A stretch of 39,625 bases of DNA from Propionibacteriaceae bacterium. Lineage in GTDB: Bacteria; Actinomycetota; Actinomycetes; Propionibacteriales; Propionibacteriaceae. The DNA is taken from assembly GCA_031271975.1 (NCBI GenBank), contig JAISUR010000034.1, positions 1 through 39,625 on the forward strand, given 5' to 3'. This document shows, piece after piece, positions 1-8,805 of the stretch (position 1 is its first letter; the number at the start of each line of letters is the position of its first letter). The notes under the pieces are model-generated. The model did not search any database and had not been told where the DNA came from. It saw only the letters and a list, made by a program, of their open reading frames with translations. The position numbers and the translations under genes are program-made.

Positions 1-882
1 GGCTACTTCCCGGTTCCCCCGCTGGACCACTTCGCGGACCTGCGCGACGTCATGGTCACGAACCTGGAGAACGCGGGCCTGACGGTCGAGCGCGCCCACC
101 ACGAGGTCGGCACCGCCGGCCAGGCCGAAATCAACTACAAGTTCAACACGATGCTGGCCGCGGCCGACGACGTGTTGAAGTTCAAGTACATCATCAAGAA
201 CACCGCTTGGGCGGCCGGCAAGACGGTCACCTTCATGCCGAAGCCCATCTTCGGCGACAACGGTTCCGGCATGCACGTGCACCAGTCGCTGTGGAAGGGC
301 GGCGCGCCGCTGTTCTACGACGAGGCCGGCTACGCGGGCCTGGCTGACGTGGCCCGCTGGTACATCGGCGGCCTGCTGCACCACGCGCCGTCGCTGCTCG
401 CCTTCACTAACCCGACGGTCAACTCGTACCACCGCTTGGTGCCGGGCTTCGAGGCGCCGACCAACCTGGTCTACTCCTCGCGCAACCGCTCCGCCTGCAT
501 CCGCATCCCGGTGACCGGTTCGAACCCGAAGGCCAAGCGCCTCGAATTCCGCTGCCCGGATCCGTCGTCCAACCCGTATCTGGCCTTCGCGGCCATGCTG
601 CTGGCCGGCCTCGACGGCATCCAGAACAAGATCGAGCCGCTGGATCCGGTCGACAAGGACCTCTACGAGCTGCCGCCGGAAGAGCACGCCAAGGTGCCGA
701 CAGTGCCGGCTTCGCTCGACGCGGTGCTCTCCAAGCTGGAGGAAGACCACGACTACCTGCTCGCAGGCGACGTGTTCACCCCAGACCTGATCGAGACGTG
801 GATCGAAATGAAGCGCAACGACATCGACGCGATTCGCTTGCGCCCGCATCCGCACGAGTTCGAGATGTACTTCGACATTTAA
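1..882 (+). CDS. glnA: Glutamine synthetase type I, C-terminal part (5' end outside window)
   Basis: The reading frame is open from the first base and ends with TAA at 880-882, so only about the last 293 residues are present. It condenses glutamate and ammonia to glutamine with ATP, in the cytoplasm as a dodecamer. Visible GS signatures are the [16 protein letters not shown] stretch, the [14 protein letters not shown] metal/ATP-binding block and the NRSACIRIP block. The tyrosine in [10 protein letters not shown] (codon 664-666) is the adenylylation site typical of the GSI-beta subtype. This fits glnE, which encodes the modifying enzyme, about 1.4 kb downstream. A hairpin follows the stop codon. 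The family is certain; the upstream half and promoter cannot be assessed. Confidence 0.98.
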   Translation, partial: GYFPVPPLDHFADLRDVMVTNLENAGLTVERAHHEVGTAGQAEINYKFNTMLAAADDVLKFKYIIKNTAWAAGKTVTFMPKPIFGDNGSGMHVHQSLWKGGAPLFYDEAGYAGLADVARWYIGGLLHHAPSLLAFTNPTVNSYHRLVPGFEAPTNLVYSSRNRSACIRIPVTGSNPKAKRLEFRCPDPSSNPYLAFAAMLLAGLDGIQNKIEPLDPVDKDLYELPPEEHAKVPTVPASLDAVLSKLEEDHDYLLAGDVFTPDLIETWIEMKRNDIDAIRLRPHPHEFEMYFDI

Positions 883-937
883 GGCGTCCCCCTTGCCGGC
901 GCCTATCCAGCTAGGCAATGGCTAGAGTGACAACGCC

Positions 938-975
938 AGTGGCGGGTGGTCCCCCTCAAGGGTCCACCCGCCACT
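938..975 (+). terminator. Hairpin terminator after glnA
   Basis: A perfect 12-bp inverted repeat, AGTGGCGGGTGG (938-949) and CCACCCGCCACT (964-975), encloses a 14-nt loop 56 bases after the glnA stop. The T-tract is weak (GTTGCGTTTGG follows), as is common for GC-rich actinobacterial terminators. It separates glnA from the next gene. Confidence 0.7.
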
Positions 976-1019
976 GTTGCGTTTGGGCGTGCCCAAGCGC
1001 GGAAATTGGGCAGTGCCGC

Positions 1020-1025
1020 TAGGCT
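1020..1025 (+). promoter_or_regulatory. -10 element giving a probable leaderless mRNA for the class IV aminotransferase
   Basis: TAGGCT fits the actinobacterial TANNNT -10 pattern and ends 6 nt before the GTG start at 1032. Transcription would therefore begin at or next to the start codon. No Shine-Dalgarno sequence lies upstream, which supports a leaderless transcript. Confidence 0.5.
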
Positions 1026-1031
1026 GAATCC

Positions 1032-1913
1032 GTGACTGATCCGAAGACTCCCACTTTGGTAGCGGTTATGGGACATGGAGTAGTGCCCTCCGACAGCAGA
1101 GTCCTCACCGCATTCGATTTTGGCGCCACCCGGGGCGACGGCTGTTTCGACGCCTGCCGCGTGCTCGTCACCAGCCAAGGCAAGCGCGTCGACCATTTCG
1201 ACGCCCACCTCAAGCGCTTCGGCGAATCCATGAAGGCGCTGGACCTCCCCGTCAACCTGAACGCCTGGAAAACGCTGATCATCGACGCGGTCAACGCCTG
1301 GGACCACCCCGGCGAAGCCGTCCTCAAGATGGTCATGACACGCGGCCCCGAATACGGCCACCAGCAGATCCCGGCGGGGTGGGTGACGATCGTCCCCATG
1401 CCAGACCACTCCAAGGCCCGCAACGGCATCAACGTCATCACGTTGAACCGCGGCTACCTGGCGGCGGGATTCAAGGACTCCCCCTGGCTGCTGGGCGGAG
1501 TCAAGACGACGTCTTACGCCATCAACCAGGCCGCCAAACGCGAAGCGGCCCGGCGCGGCGCCGACGACGCGGTGTTCGTCTCCGCCGAAGGCTGCCTGCT
1601 GGAAGGCCCGACTTCCGGTCTGATTTTCGCCATGAACGACCAACTCTGGACGACGCCGACCGAAAACACGGGCATCCTACGTTCGATAACGGTTGAGGCG
1701 ATCCTGAACGAAGCCGAGGCGGGCGGCGTGGCCGTGAACCGCAAGTTCATCACCGTGGACCACATCTCCCAGCAACTCCTGGAGGGCTTCTGGATGGTCT
1801 CGGCGATCCGCGGCGTGGTCCCCGTGCTGCGCGTGGACGACACCGAGATCCCCCACAATCCGGGCATCACCCAGATGCTCTCCGAAGCCGGCGGCTTCGA
1901 AAACGGCCAGTAG
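1032..1913 (+). CDS. pabC: Class IV PLP-dependent aminotransferase, probable 4-amino-4-deoxychorismate lyase
   Basis: A 293-residue fold-type IV PLP enzyme. Aminodeoxychorismate lyase makes p-aminobenzoate and pyruvate from aminodeoxychorismate for folate synthesis; the same fold also includes branched-chain and D-amino acid aminotransferases. The N-terminal RGDGCFDACRV block corresponds to the GDGVFE motif of the family. The PLP lysine is K158 in GGVKTTSYAINQ, and E191 in LLEGPTSGL matches the conserved glutamate that contacts the cofactor. The length is normal. The GTG start is chosen because a -10 element sits 6 nt upstream. The next gene is convergent. The class is certain, but the lyase assignment rests on overall resemblance to actinobacterial PabC-like proteins, so an aminotransferase role is possible. 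Confidence 0.8.
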   Translation: MTDPKTPTLVAVMGHGVVPSDSRVLTAFDFGATRGDGCFDACRVLVTSQGKRVDHFDAHLKRFGESMKALDLPVNLNAWKTLIIDAVNAWDHPGEAVLKMVMTRGPEYGHQQIPAGWVTIVPMPDHSKARNGINVITLNRGYLAAGFKDSPWLLGGVKTTSYAINQAAKREAARRGADDAVFVSAEGCLLEGPTSGLIFAMNDQLWTTPTENTGILRSITVEAILNEAEAGGVAVNRKFITVDHISQQLLEGFWMVSAIRGVVPVLRVDDTEIPHNPGITQMLSEAGGFENGQ

Positions 1914-1926
1914 TCCCCAGCGGCCG

Positions 1927-2217
1927 CTATCCCAACGGGAACCACCCGCCGATGTCAGTATGCGGGCCGCTGGCGCGCACCCGGTGGTCCGCCAACGCCG
2001 CATCCCAGGTGACACTTCCCGCGCACAATGCCAGGAACGTCTCGGCGTCCGTCTCCACCAGGTTGGGCGGGGTGCCCCGGGTGTGGGCGCCGCGCTGGGC
2101 AGAGCCAACCTGCGCCGCGGCATAGGGCGGCACGCGGAACTCCAGCGTCTTGCCGGGATGCAGCCCGGCCAGGCGCGCGACCGCTTCGCGGACCTTCGCC
2201 GCCAACGCCTTGTCCAT
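1927..2217 (-). CDS. Small bacterial sterol-carrier-like (SCP2_3-type) protein
   Basis: A 96-residue protein that resembles the actinobacterial bacterial-SCP orthologue family. Recognisable segments are EFRVPPYAAAQ, HTRGTPPNLVETDAETF and the C-terminal RVRASGPHTDI stretch; HTRGTPPNVVETD-type motifs are characteristic of the family. It is a single alpha/beta domain without signal peptide or membrane segment, so it is predicted to be cytoplasmic. Its biochemical role is unknown; a hydrophobic-ligand binding fold is inferred. It is divergent from glnE, with 43 bp between the two starts, so the promoters must overlap. ATG at 2215-2217 is the start. Confidence 0.75.
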   Translation of the reverse strand: MDKALAAKVREAVARLAGLHPGKTLEFRVPPYAAAQVGSAQRGAHTRGTPPNLVETDAETFLALCAGSVTWDAALADHRVRASGPHTDIGGWFPLG

Positions 2218-2247
2218 CTGCGGCCACCTTTCTCTCTCCCCAGACGT

Positions 2248-2253
2248 TACTAT
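2248..2253 (+). promoter_or_regulatory. -10 element for glnE, probable leaderless start
   Basis: TACTAT (TANNNT) ends 7 nt before the GTG at 2261, where the GlnE-like sequence starts. There is no purine-rich Shine-Dalgarno sequence in the intervening bases. A start about 110 bp further upstream is also in frame, but it would run through the divergent SCP-like gene. Confidence 0.45.
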
Positions 2254-2260
2254 CTTGCCT

Positions 2261-5149
2261 GTGGCTCGAATCGAATCGCAGCGCGGCCGGGTGGCCAGGC
2301 TGGGTTATCGCGACACTGACGCCGTGATCGCCGACAGCTCCAATTGGCTGGCGGACGAAGAAGCCACGCTCGCCATCCTCGAAGAACTGGCCGCTTCCGC
2401 AGATCCCGACGGCGCCTTCGCGGCGTTCGCGCGCATCGCGTCCGAACGGCCCGGCCTGCCCGCCCAGATTTCCGGCGAATGGCTGCACCGGTTGGCACGT
2501 GTGCTGGGGGCCTCGCCGGCGTTCGGCCAGCACTTGGGGGCGAATCCCGGCGAGGTGGACACGCTGCGCGCCGACGTGTCGGCCCGCACGCGCGCGGAAC
2601 TCACGGCCGAGTTGCTGGAAGCCATCGGCGCGCTGCCGGGCCAGGCCGCCGACCCAGCCCGCGGCGACGACCTGCGCCGCGCCTACCGCCACGCGCTGCT
2701 GCGCATCACCGCCCGGGACGTGACGGCGCCCGACCCCATGGCGATCCTGCCCGACGTCGCCCAGGAGTTGGCGGACCTTGCCGACGCCACCGTGGAAGCG
2801 GCCCTGGCGCTGGCCCGCGGCGAGGTGAGAGGCTGGGAAGCCTGCCGCATCGGTGTCATCGCCCTTGGCAAGGCCGGGGCGCGTGAACTCAACTACGTGT
2901 CCGACGTGGACGTGCTCTACGTCGCCGAGCCCGCCGAACAACTCGGCGTCGCCACAAAGCTGGTGGGCGCGATTTCACGCATCTGCTCCGCGCACACGCC
3001 CGCGGGCACCATCTGGCAGATCGACCCGAATCTGCGGCCCGAGGGCAAGAACGGCCCGCTGGTCCGCACCTTGGCATCCCACCGCGCCTACTACGAGAAG
3101 TGGGCGAAGAACTGGGAATTCCAGGCGATGCTCAAGGCCCGCCCGATGGCCGGCGACCCAGACCTGGCCCAAGGCTTCGTCGACATCGTGTGGCCGATGG
3201 TGTGGAAAGTGGCCGACGACGACCAGTTCGTGCCGCAGGTGCAGGCAATGCGGCAGCGGGTGATCTCGCTGCTGCCCGCGAAAGAAGCCGACTACGAAAT
3301 CAAACTCGGCGCTGGCGGCTTGCGCGACGTCGAGTTCACCGTCCAGTTGCTGCAACTCGTCCACGGCCGCGCCGATGAGCGGCTGCGGCTGCGCGGCACC
3401 TTCGAAGCTCTGGAAGCCCTCGTCAACTACGGTTACGTGGGGCGCGCGGACGGATTCGACCTGGGCACCGCCTACCGCCTGCAGCGGGTCCTGGAACACC
3501 GCATCCAGCTCTACCGGCTGCAGCGCACCCACCTGATGCCGGTCGACGACCTGTCGCAGCGCTGGCTGGCCCGCGGCCTCGGCCTGGAATCCGGAAAACT
3601 GCTGCACTTATGGCGTTCCACGACCCGGCGGGTGCTGACGCTGCACCAGCGCATGTTCTATTCGCCGCTGTTGGAAGCCGTCGCGCGCATCCCGAGCAAC
3701 CAGGTGGCGCTGACCTCGGAGGACGCTGAGGTGCGGCTGCAGGCGCTCGGCTACGGCGACCCGCGCTCTGCCCTGAAACACATCGCCGCGCTGAGCCAAG
3801 GCGTCAGCCGCCAGGCGGAGATTCAGCGCCAAATCCTCCCCGCGATGCTGACCTGGTTCACCGCCGGGCCCAATCCTGACCACGGCCTGCTGGCCTTCCG
3901 GCAAGTGTCCGAAAAGCTGGGCCGCACGCCTTGGTATCTGCGCGCGCTGCGCGACGGAGACGCCACCGCCGAACACTTCGCCAAAGTGCTGGCCTCCAGC
4001 CGTTACGCCGTGGATCTGCTGATGCGCAACCCCCAATCGGCCGCCTTGCTCAGCGACCCAGCCGGCCTGCGGCCCCGCGCGCGGGCGGAGATCTGCGACG
4101 AAATGCGGGTGTCCGCACACCGGCACGCGGACCCGGGCGAAGCCGTCAACGCGATCCGGGCGGTGCGCCGCGCCGAACTGCTGCGTCTGGCGATGGGCGA
4201 CCTGATCGGCGACCTTGATGTCGCGGCGCTCGGCTACGCCCTCTCGGACGTCACGTCCGCCACGATTGACGCGGCTTTGGAGGTGGCCTCCCGCGGAATA
4301 TCGCTGCCCGCGCTGGCGGTGGTCGCGATGGGCCGCTGGGGCGGGCACGAGCTGTCCTACGCCTCTGACGCCGACGCCATGTTCGTGCTCGACGATTCTG
4401 GTGACGCGGATGCGGTCAAGAACGCGACGACGGTGATCAGCAGGCTGCGGGCGACGCTGGCCATGCCCGGGCCCGATCCGGCTCTGTCCATCGATGCCGA
4501 CCTGCGCCCCGAAGGCCGCGGCGGCGCCATAGTCCGCACGTTGGCCAGCTACACGGCGTACTACCGCCGCTGGTCGTCCACCTGGGAGATGCAGGCGTTG
4601 CTGCGCGCCAACGTCGGGGCGGGCGACGACCAGGTGGCCGGCCACCTGCTGGAGATCATCGCGCCGGTGCGCTATCCGGAGGAGGGCCTCACCAACACGC
4701 AGGTGTCCGAAATCCGCAAATTGAAAGCGCGTATGGAGGCCGAACGCCTGCGCGGCGACCCGTCGCGGCACACCAAGCTCGGCCCCGGCGGCTTGTCCGA
4801 CGTGGAATGGGTCGTGCAACTGCTGCAACTGCAGCACGCGGGCCAACAGCCCCTGCTGCGCCAAACCACGACGCTGGGAGCGCTGCGGGCCATGGGCGAC
4901 CTGGTCACCGCCGCTGACGCGCAGGCCCTCACTGACGCATGGCTGCTGGCCAGCCGCATCCGCAATGCCATCATGCTGCTGCGCGGCCGCGCCTCCGACC
5001 TCATACCCACCGACATGCGCGAGTTCTCCGCCGTGGCCGGGATTCTCGGCTACCCGAAAGGCGAATCGTCGCTGCTGAACCAGGACTACCGGCGTGCGGC
5101 GCGTCTGGCCCGGCAGGTCATGGACCGGCTCTTCTGGGGGGTCGGCTAG
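2261..5149 (+). CDS. glnE: Bifunctional glutamine synthetase adenylyl-removase / adenylyltransferase
   Basis: A 962-residue protein, the usual length for GlnE. It attaches AMP to the tyrosine of glutamine synthetase (inactivation) and removes it by phosphorolysis, in response to nitrogen status through PII. Two nucleotidyltransferase domains are visible. The N-terminal adenylyl-removase domain has NYVSDVDVLY (D215, D217) and the C-terminal adenylyltransferase domain has SYASDADAMF (D703, D705). Each is followed by a DxxLRPEG block (IDPNLRPEGKNG; IDADLRPEGRGG) and a LGxGGLxDVEf/w block. Both acidic pairs are intact, so both activities are expected. Its proximity to glnA, whose product carries the target tyrosine, supports the role. 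GTG 2261 is preferred because translation from there matches the family and avoids the divergent gene. Confidence 0.96.
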   Translation: MARIESQRGRVARLGYRDTDAVIADSSNWLADEEATLAILEELAASADPDGAFAAFARIASERPGLPAQISGEWLHRLARVLGASPAFGQHLGANPGEVDTLRADVSARTRAELTAELLEAIGALPGQAADPARGDDLRRAYRHALLRITARDVTAPDPMAILPDVAQELADLADATVEAALALARGEVRGWEACRIGVIALGKAGARELNYVSDVDVLYVAEPAEQLGVATKLVGAISRICSAHTPAGTIWQIDPNLRPEGKNGPLVRTLASHRAYYEKWAKNWEFQAMLKARPMAGDPDLAQGFVDIVWPMVWKVADDDQFVPQVQAMRQRVISLLPAKEADYEIKLGAGGLRDVEFTVQLLQLVHGRADERLRLRGTFEALEALVNYGYVGRADGFDLGTAYRLQRVLEHRIQLYRLQRTHLMPVDDLSQRWLARGLGLESGKLLHLWRSTTRRVLTLHQRMFYSPLLEAVARIPSNQVALTSEDAEVRLQALGYGDPRSALKHIAALSQGVSRQAEIQRQILPAMLTWFTAGPNPDHGLLAFRQVSEKLGRTPWYLRALRDGDATAEHFAKVLASSRYAVDLLMRNPQSAALLSDPAGLRPRARAEICDEMRVSAHRHADPGEAVNAIRAVRRAELLRLAMGDLIGDLDVAALGYALSDVTSATIDAALEVASRGISLPALAVVAMGRWGGHELSYASDADAMFVLDDSGDADAVKNATTVISRLRATLAMPGPDPALSIDADLRPEGRGGAIVRTLASYTAYYRRWSSTWEMQALLRANVGAGDDQVAGHLLEIIAPVRYPEEGLTNTQVSEIRKLKARMEAERLRGDPSRHTKLGPGGLSDVEWVVQLLQLQHAGQQPLLRQTTTLGALRAMGDLVTAADAQALTDAWLLASRIRNAIMLLRGRASDLIPTDMREFSAVAGILGYPKGESSLLNQDYRRAARLARQVMDRLFWGVG

Positions 5150-5152
5150 CGC

Positions 5153-6277
5153 CTACGGGACGGGTGTCGGTGTCGGATACAGCCCGAGCGTCCCGTACTC
5201 GTACCAGACGAACAGAGTGCCGTCGTCCAGATACTCCCAACTCACTTCCACGGAGCCGCCCCCAGTGACGGGACACAGCACGGCCGGCTTGCTCGCCCCC
5301 TCAGCCATCGGCGCGTCCTTGGCGATCTCCACATTGCAGCCAATGGCCCGGTCAATCTCGTCCGCGAGAAAACCCACGATGCGCTGCGACAACGGCGTGG
5401 TCATCCCCTCCAGGACGCAGTCCTCCAACCCACAGCCACCTTCGCTGCCGTAAAAGACCGACGCCGAAGTGGTGGCGGAAGCCTCCGGATCCCAGTAGGG
5501 GAAGAACCAGTCAGCCAACGTGCATTCCGGACGGTCTGCCGGACACGTGTAGCTGATCGTGGCGCCGTACAGGTCGCCGTTTTCACCAGCGCGTTTGGCT
5601 TCCAGTGCCGCCGCGGCGGTTTTCATGGCCGCTTGCAGGCGCTGCTGGGTGGCGTGCACCGTCGTGGCCGCCTCCGGATAGCTGGCCGACTGCGTGATTT
5701 CGAAGTGCAGCCAGGCATCGTCGCTGCGTTCGGCCTGGATGTGCCAGCCGGCGGTCGTGTCCCAGCCCACCTTCGGCGGATACATAGACGCGTCGGACGC
5801 ATCGGCGTCCAAGATCACTCCCGTCGACTCGTTGCGCGGAATGCCCAGGGCATCCGTCGTGTCGACCAGGATCGTCGCGTACAGGCCGCCCGGCTCGTAC
5901 TCGCCGCTCCAGGCCAGAGCGCGGCCCTCGCATTCGGCGATGGCCTGCTCGGGGAGATCCGTCTCGGACTGTTCGTCCGACGGCGTCCAGCAGAACTTGT
6001 CCATGTCCAACTCGATAATCAGCTTGTCGTCTTCGATCCGGACAAACTGGGCGATGATGTCGCAGCCGTCCTCGACGCAGCGGATGCCTTCGGGCACCAG
6101 CCACGCGGAGATCCCCGGGGCAACGTCGCTGATCTCGGCGGCGGCCTCCTCGCGCAGCACGTCGAGCACGCGTGGGAACTCCACTGCCGGGTCGGGCAGT
6201 GGAGGCGTGGTCGTGGTCGGCGTGCAGCCAGCCGCCAAGGCGAGAAACAGCGTCAACCCGGCCAATCTGCGGAACAT
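5153..6277 (-). CDS. Secreted lipoprotein of unknown function
   Basis: A 374-residue predicted lipoprotein. The N-terminus MFRRLAGLTLFLALAAGC has a basic start, a hydrophobic core and a lipobox LAAGC with lipidation at Cys18. A threonine/proline-rich linker (TPTTTTPPLPDP) follows. The mature protein is acidic and contains several cysteines (for example CVEDGCD, CGLEDCV and CPADRPEC), which suggests disulphides outside the membrane. I recognise no family. ATG 6277 is chosen because GCGAGGTG precedes it and the signal peptide begins there; a longer in-frame start at 6319 would run into the repeat element. It converges on glnE, with only three bases between the stops. Confidence 0.75.
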   Translation of the reverse strand: MFRRLAGLTLFLALAAGCTPTTTTPPLPDPAVEFPRVLDVLREEAAAEISDVAPGISAWLVPEGIRCVEDGCDIIAQFVRIEDDKLIIELDMDKFCWTPSDEQSETDLPEQAIAECEGRALAWSGEYEPGGLYATILVDTTDALGIPRNESTGVILDADASDASMYPPKVGWDTTAGWHIQAERSDDAWLHFEITQSASYPEAATTVHATQQRLQAAMKTAAAALEAKRAGENGDLYGATISYTCPADRPECTLADWFFPYWDPEASATTSASVFYGSEGGCGLEDCVLEGMTTPLSQRIVGFLADEIDRAIGCNVEIAKDAPMAEGASKPAVLCPVTGGGSVEVSWEYLDDGTLFVWYEYGTLGLYPTPTPVP

Positions 6278-6313
6278 CACCTCGCCAGGATAGCGAAACG
6301 GCCAACACACCCC

Positions 6314-6452
6314 CGTCATCCCGGACTTGTTCCGGGATCTCGGACGCAGTCCGCCCCCAATTCCCCGCGCAGCCTGGGCCAGCCCACCACACCTACGTCA
6401 TCCCGGACTTGTTCCGGGATCTCGGACGCAGTCCGCCCCCAATTCCCCGCGC
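6314..6452. repeat. Two direct copies of a REP-like palindromic element
   Basis: Two identical copies of about 56 bp (6315-6370 and 6397-6452) are repeated with an 82-bp period. Each begins GTCATCCC and contains the hairpin TCCCGGA-CTTGT-TCCGGGA (7-bp stem, 5-nt loop), followed by an identical tail to CCCCGCGC. They fill the intergenic region between the divergent lipoprotein and dprE1 genes. GTCATCCCGGA-type palindromes are known as dispersed extragenic repeats in various high-GC bacteria; membership of such a family here is inferred. Confidence 0.85.
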
Positions 6453-6484
6453 GCTCTGGGGCAGCCCGGTAAGGTGGTAGCGAC

Positions 6485-7891
6485 ATGGATATTCCCACGC
6501 AAACTGAGGCTCTTTCCGGGTGGGGGCGGACGGCCTGGACAACTGCCCAAGTGTTGGCCACCCCCGACCCCGAAGCAATCGCCGCCGCGGTGCGCGCCGT
6601 AGCCGAACATAACGCCGACGCGCCGTCGCACTTGCGCCGCGGCGTCGTCGCGCGCGGGCTGGGCCGCTCCTATGGCGACGTGGCGCAGAACGCCGGCGGC
6701 CTGGTCATCGACATGACGGCGATGGACCAGATCCACTCCATCAACCCGGACACGGGCGTCGCGGACGTGGACGCGGGAGTCAGCCTGGACACGCTGATGC
6801 GGGCGGCGCTCCGCTACGGTCTGTGGGTCCCGGTCCTCCCGGGAACCCGGCAGGTCACCGTCGGCGGGGCGATCGGCTGCGACGTGCACGGCAAGAACCA
6901 CCACTCGGCTGGGTCTTTTGGCAACCACGTCCAGGAGTTGCAGCTCTTGGTGGCGGACGGGCGGGCGCTCACCCTGACCCCGGACGGCTCGCCGGACGAC
7001 CCGGACGGAAGCTTGTTCTGGGCGACGGTCGGCGGCATCGGGCTGACGGGCGTGATACTGCGCGCCAAACTCGCCATGACGCGCACCGAAACCGCCTACT
7101 TCAAGGCCGACGGCATCGTCACGCATTCGCTCGACGAGACCATCGCCGTGCACTCGGACGGGTCCGAATCCCGCTACGACTATTCCTCGGCGTGGTTCGA
7201 CGCGATCTCCCCGGCTCCCAAGCTGGGCCGGGCCGCGCTCTCCCGGGGCAATCTCGCCAAACTCGACGAATTGCCGCCGAAGCTGGCCGCCGACCCGCTC
7301 GGCTTCACCGCCAAACCCCTGTTCGAGCTTCCCGACATTTTCCCCAACGGGCTCGCCAACAAGTACACCTTCACCGCACTGGGCTCCCTGTGGTACGCCA
7401 AGTCGGGCAATTACACGGGCAAGATCCAGTCGCTGACCGGCTTCTACCACCCGTTGGACATGTTCTCCGAATGGAACCGCGCCTACGGGCCAGCCGGGTT
7501 TCTGCAATACCAGTTCGTCGTGCCGCCGAACGCCGTCGCCGAGTTCAAGCAGATCATCGCGGACATCCAGGCCAGCGGGCATTATTCGTTCCTGAACGTC
7601 TTCAAGCTGTTCGGAGCCGGAAACCGGGCGCCGCTGAGCTACCCGATGGCTGGCTGGAACGTGTGTGTGGACTTCCCGATCAAGCCCGGCCTGGAGACGT
7701 TCTTGCGCGGCATCGACGCCCGGGTCTGCGAGTTCGGCGGGCGGCTCTACACCGCCAAGGATTCGCGCACATCCGCCGCGACCTTCCACGCCATGTACCC
7801 GCGCATCGGCGAATGGATCGACGTGCGGCGCCGCATCGACCCGCACCAGGTTTTCGCCTCCGACATGGCCCGAAGATTGGAACTGCTGTGA
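6485..7891 (+). CDS. dprE1: Decaprenylphosphoryl-beta-D-ribose 2'-oxidase (FAD)
   Basis: A 468-residue FAD-binding (VAO-fold) oxidase. It oxidises decaprenylphosphoryl-ribose to the 2'-keto intermediate, the first half of the epimerisation that makes decaprenylphosphoryl-arabinose, the arabinose donor for cell-wall arabinan. Long segments match the mycobacterial enzyme almost residue for residue: [72 protein letters not shown] and [12 protein letters not shown]. Cys394 in [11 protein letters not shown] corresponds to Cys387 of Mycobacterium tuberculosis DprE1, the residue modified by benzothiazinones. AAGGTGG lies 7 nt before the ATG. The stop overlaps the dprE2 start, so the two are translationally coupled. 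Assignment is very secure. Confidence 0.97.
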   Translation: MDIPTQTEALSGWGRTAWTTAQVLATPDPEAIAAAVRAVAEHNADAPSHLRRGVVARGLGRSYGDVAQNAGGLVIDMTAMDQIHSINPDTGVADVDAGVSLDTLMRAALRYGLWVPVLPGTRQVTVGGAIGCDVHGKNHHSAGSFGNHVQELQLLVADGRALTLTPDGSPDDPDGSLFWATVGGIGLTGVILRAKLAMTRTETAYFKADGIVTHSLDETIAVHSDGSESRYDYSSAWFDAISPAPKLGRAALSRGNLAKLDELPPKLAADPLGFTAKPLFELPDIFPNGLANKYTFTALGSLWYAKSGNYTGKIQSLTGFYHPLDMFSEWNRAYGPAGFLQYQFVVPPNAVAEFKQIIADIQASGHYSFLNVFKLFGAGNRAPLSYPMAGWNVCVDFPIKPGLETFLRGIDARVCEFGGRLYTAKDSRTSAATFHAMYPRIGEWIDVRRRIDPHQVFASDMARRLELL

Positions 7892-8649
7892 TTGACGCCA
7901 CCGGAAACCCGAATACGATCCTGCTGCTGGGCGGCACGTCCGAAATCGGCCTGGCCATAGTGCGGGAGTATCTGGGCCAGCGCCCCGCCAAGGTGATCCT
8001 CGGCGTGCGGCCCGGCGACGAACTGCGCGACGCGGCGGTCAGCCAACTCAACGCCTTCGGCGCCCGCAGCGTGGACGTGCTGGAGTTCGACGCGACCGAC
8101 ACCGCGTCCCATCCGAAGGTCCTCGCCGACGCGTGGGCCATATCCGACGTGGACGTGGCCATCGTGGCATTCGGGGTGCTGGGCGATGCGGAGCAACTCT
8201 GGCAGGACCAAGCCGCCGCCGTGCTGGCCGCCCAGGTGAACTACACGGGCGCGGTCTCCGCGGGGGTGCTGCTCGGCCAGCAGATGAAAGCCCAAGGCTA
8301 CGGCCAGATCATCGTGATGAGTTCGGTGGCCGGCGAACTAGTCCGCCGCTCCAACTTCGTCTACGGATCCACGAAGGCGGGCCTGGACGGCTTCTACCGC
8401 CTGCTGGGCGAAGCGTTGGCCCCATTCGGCCCCAAAGTTCTGGTGGTGCGCCCGGGCCAAGTCCGCACGCGGATGAGCGCCCACGTGAAGGAAGCGCCGC
8501 TGACGGTGAACAAGGACGAGGCCGCCCGCCAGATCGTCGCCGCGGCGAAAGCCGGCAAGAAGTTGGTGTGGGTGCCGCCGCTGTTCCGCCTGGTGATGAT
8601 CGCCTTGAAGCACATCCCGGGCCCGCTGTTCAAACTGCTGCCGATCTGA
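7888..8649 (+). CDS. dprE2: Decaprenylphosphoryl-2-keto-erythropentose reductase (SDR)
   Basis: A 253-residue short-chain dehydrogenase, the same size as mycobacterial DprE2. It reduces the DprE1 product with NAD(P)H to decaprenylphosphoryl-arabinose. The nucleotide-binding motif is [13 protein letters not shown] near residue 15, and the catalytic pair is Y159/K163 in [23 protein letters not shown] and KEAPLTV are close to the mycobacterial protein. The GTG start (7888-7890) overlaps the dprE1 TGA in a GTGA arrangement. The pair indicates that this organism makes arabinan-type wall or lipoglycan polymers. Confidence 0.96.
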   Translation: MIDATGNPNTILLLGGTSEIGLAIVREYLGQRPAKVILGVRPGDELRDAAVSQLNAFGARSVDVLEFDATDTASHPKVLADAWAISDVDVAIVAFGVLGDAEQLWQDQAAAVLAAQVNYTGAVSAGVLLGQQMKAQGYGQIIVMSSVAGELVRRSNFVYGSTKAGLDGFYRLLGEALAPFGPKVLVVRPGQVRTRMSAHVKEAPLTVNKDEAARQIVAAAKAGKKLVWVPPLFRLVMIALKHIPGPLFKLLPI

Positions 8650-8656
8650 CGGGGAG

Positions 8657-8701
8657 GGTGGCGCCCGCGGTATGTCCCCCGACGTGTCACAGGGCGCCAC
8701 C
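8657..8701. terminator. Hairpin between convergent dprE2 and the dehydrogenase gene
   Basis: GGTGGCGCC (8657-8665) and GGCGCCACC (8693-8701) form a perfect 9-bp stem starting 7 bases after the dprE2 stop. It lies between convergent genes and could serve both directions. There is no clear T-tract. The rest of the gap to 8805 is unusually AT-rich for this window and holds no recognisable gene. Confidence 0.5.
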
Positions 8702-8805
8702 AAGCTATTGCAACAGGTGACTGAGTCTACCCTAACGAGCGAAACTGTGAATACCAAACGAAACAGCACTAAGTGACCCCGTGGTGTGCGGTAATTGACA
8801 CGGCG

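Noticed and set aside
2150-2260. In-frame upstream extension of glnE.
   Set aside because: It runs through the divergent SCP-like gene and its translation does not look like GlnE. GTG 2261 has a -10 element just upstream.
6315-6452. CRISPR-like array at the duplicated palindrome.
   Set aside because: There are only two copies with a 26-bp spacer and a REP-type hairpin, and no cas genes are nearby.
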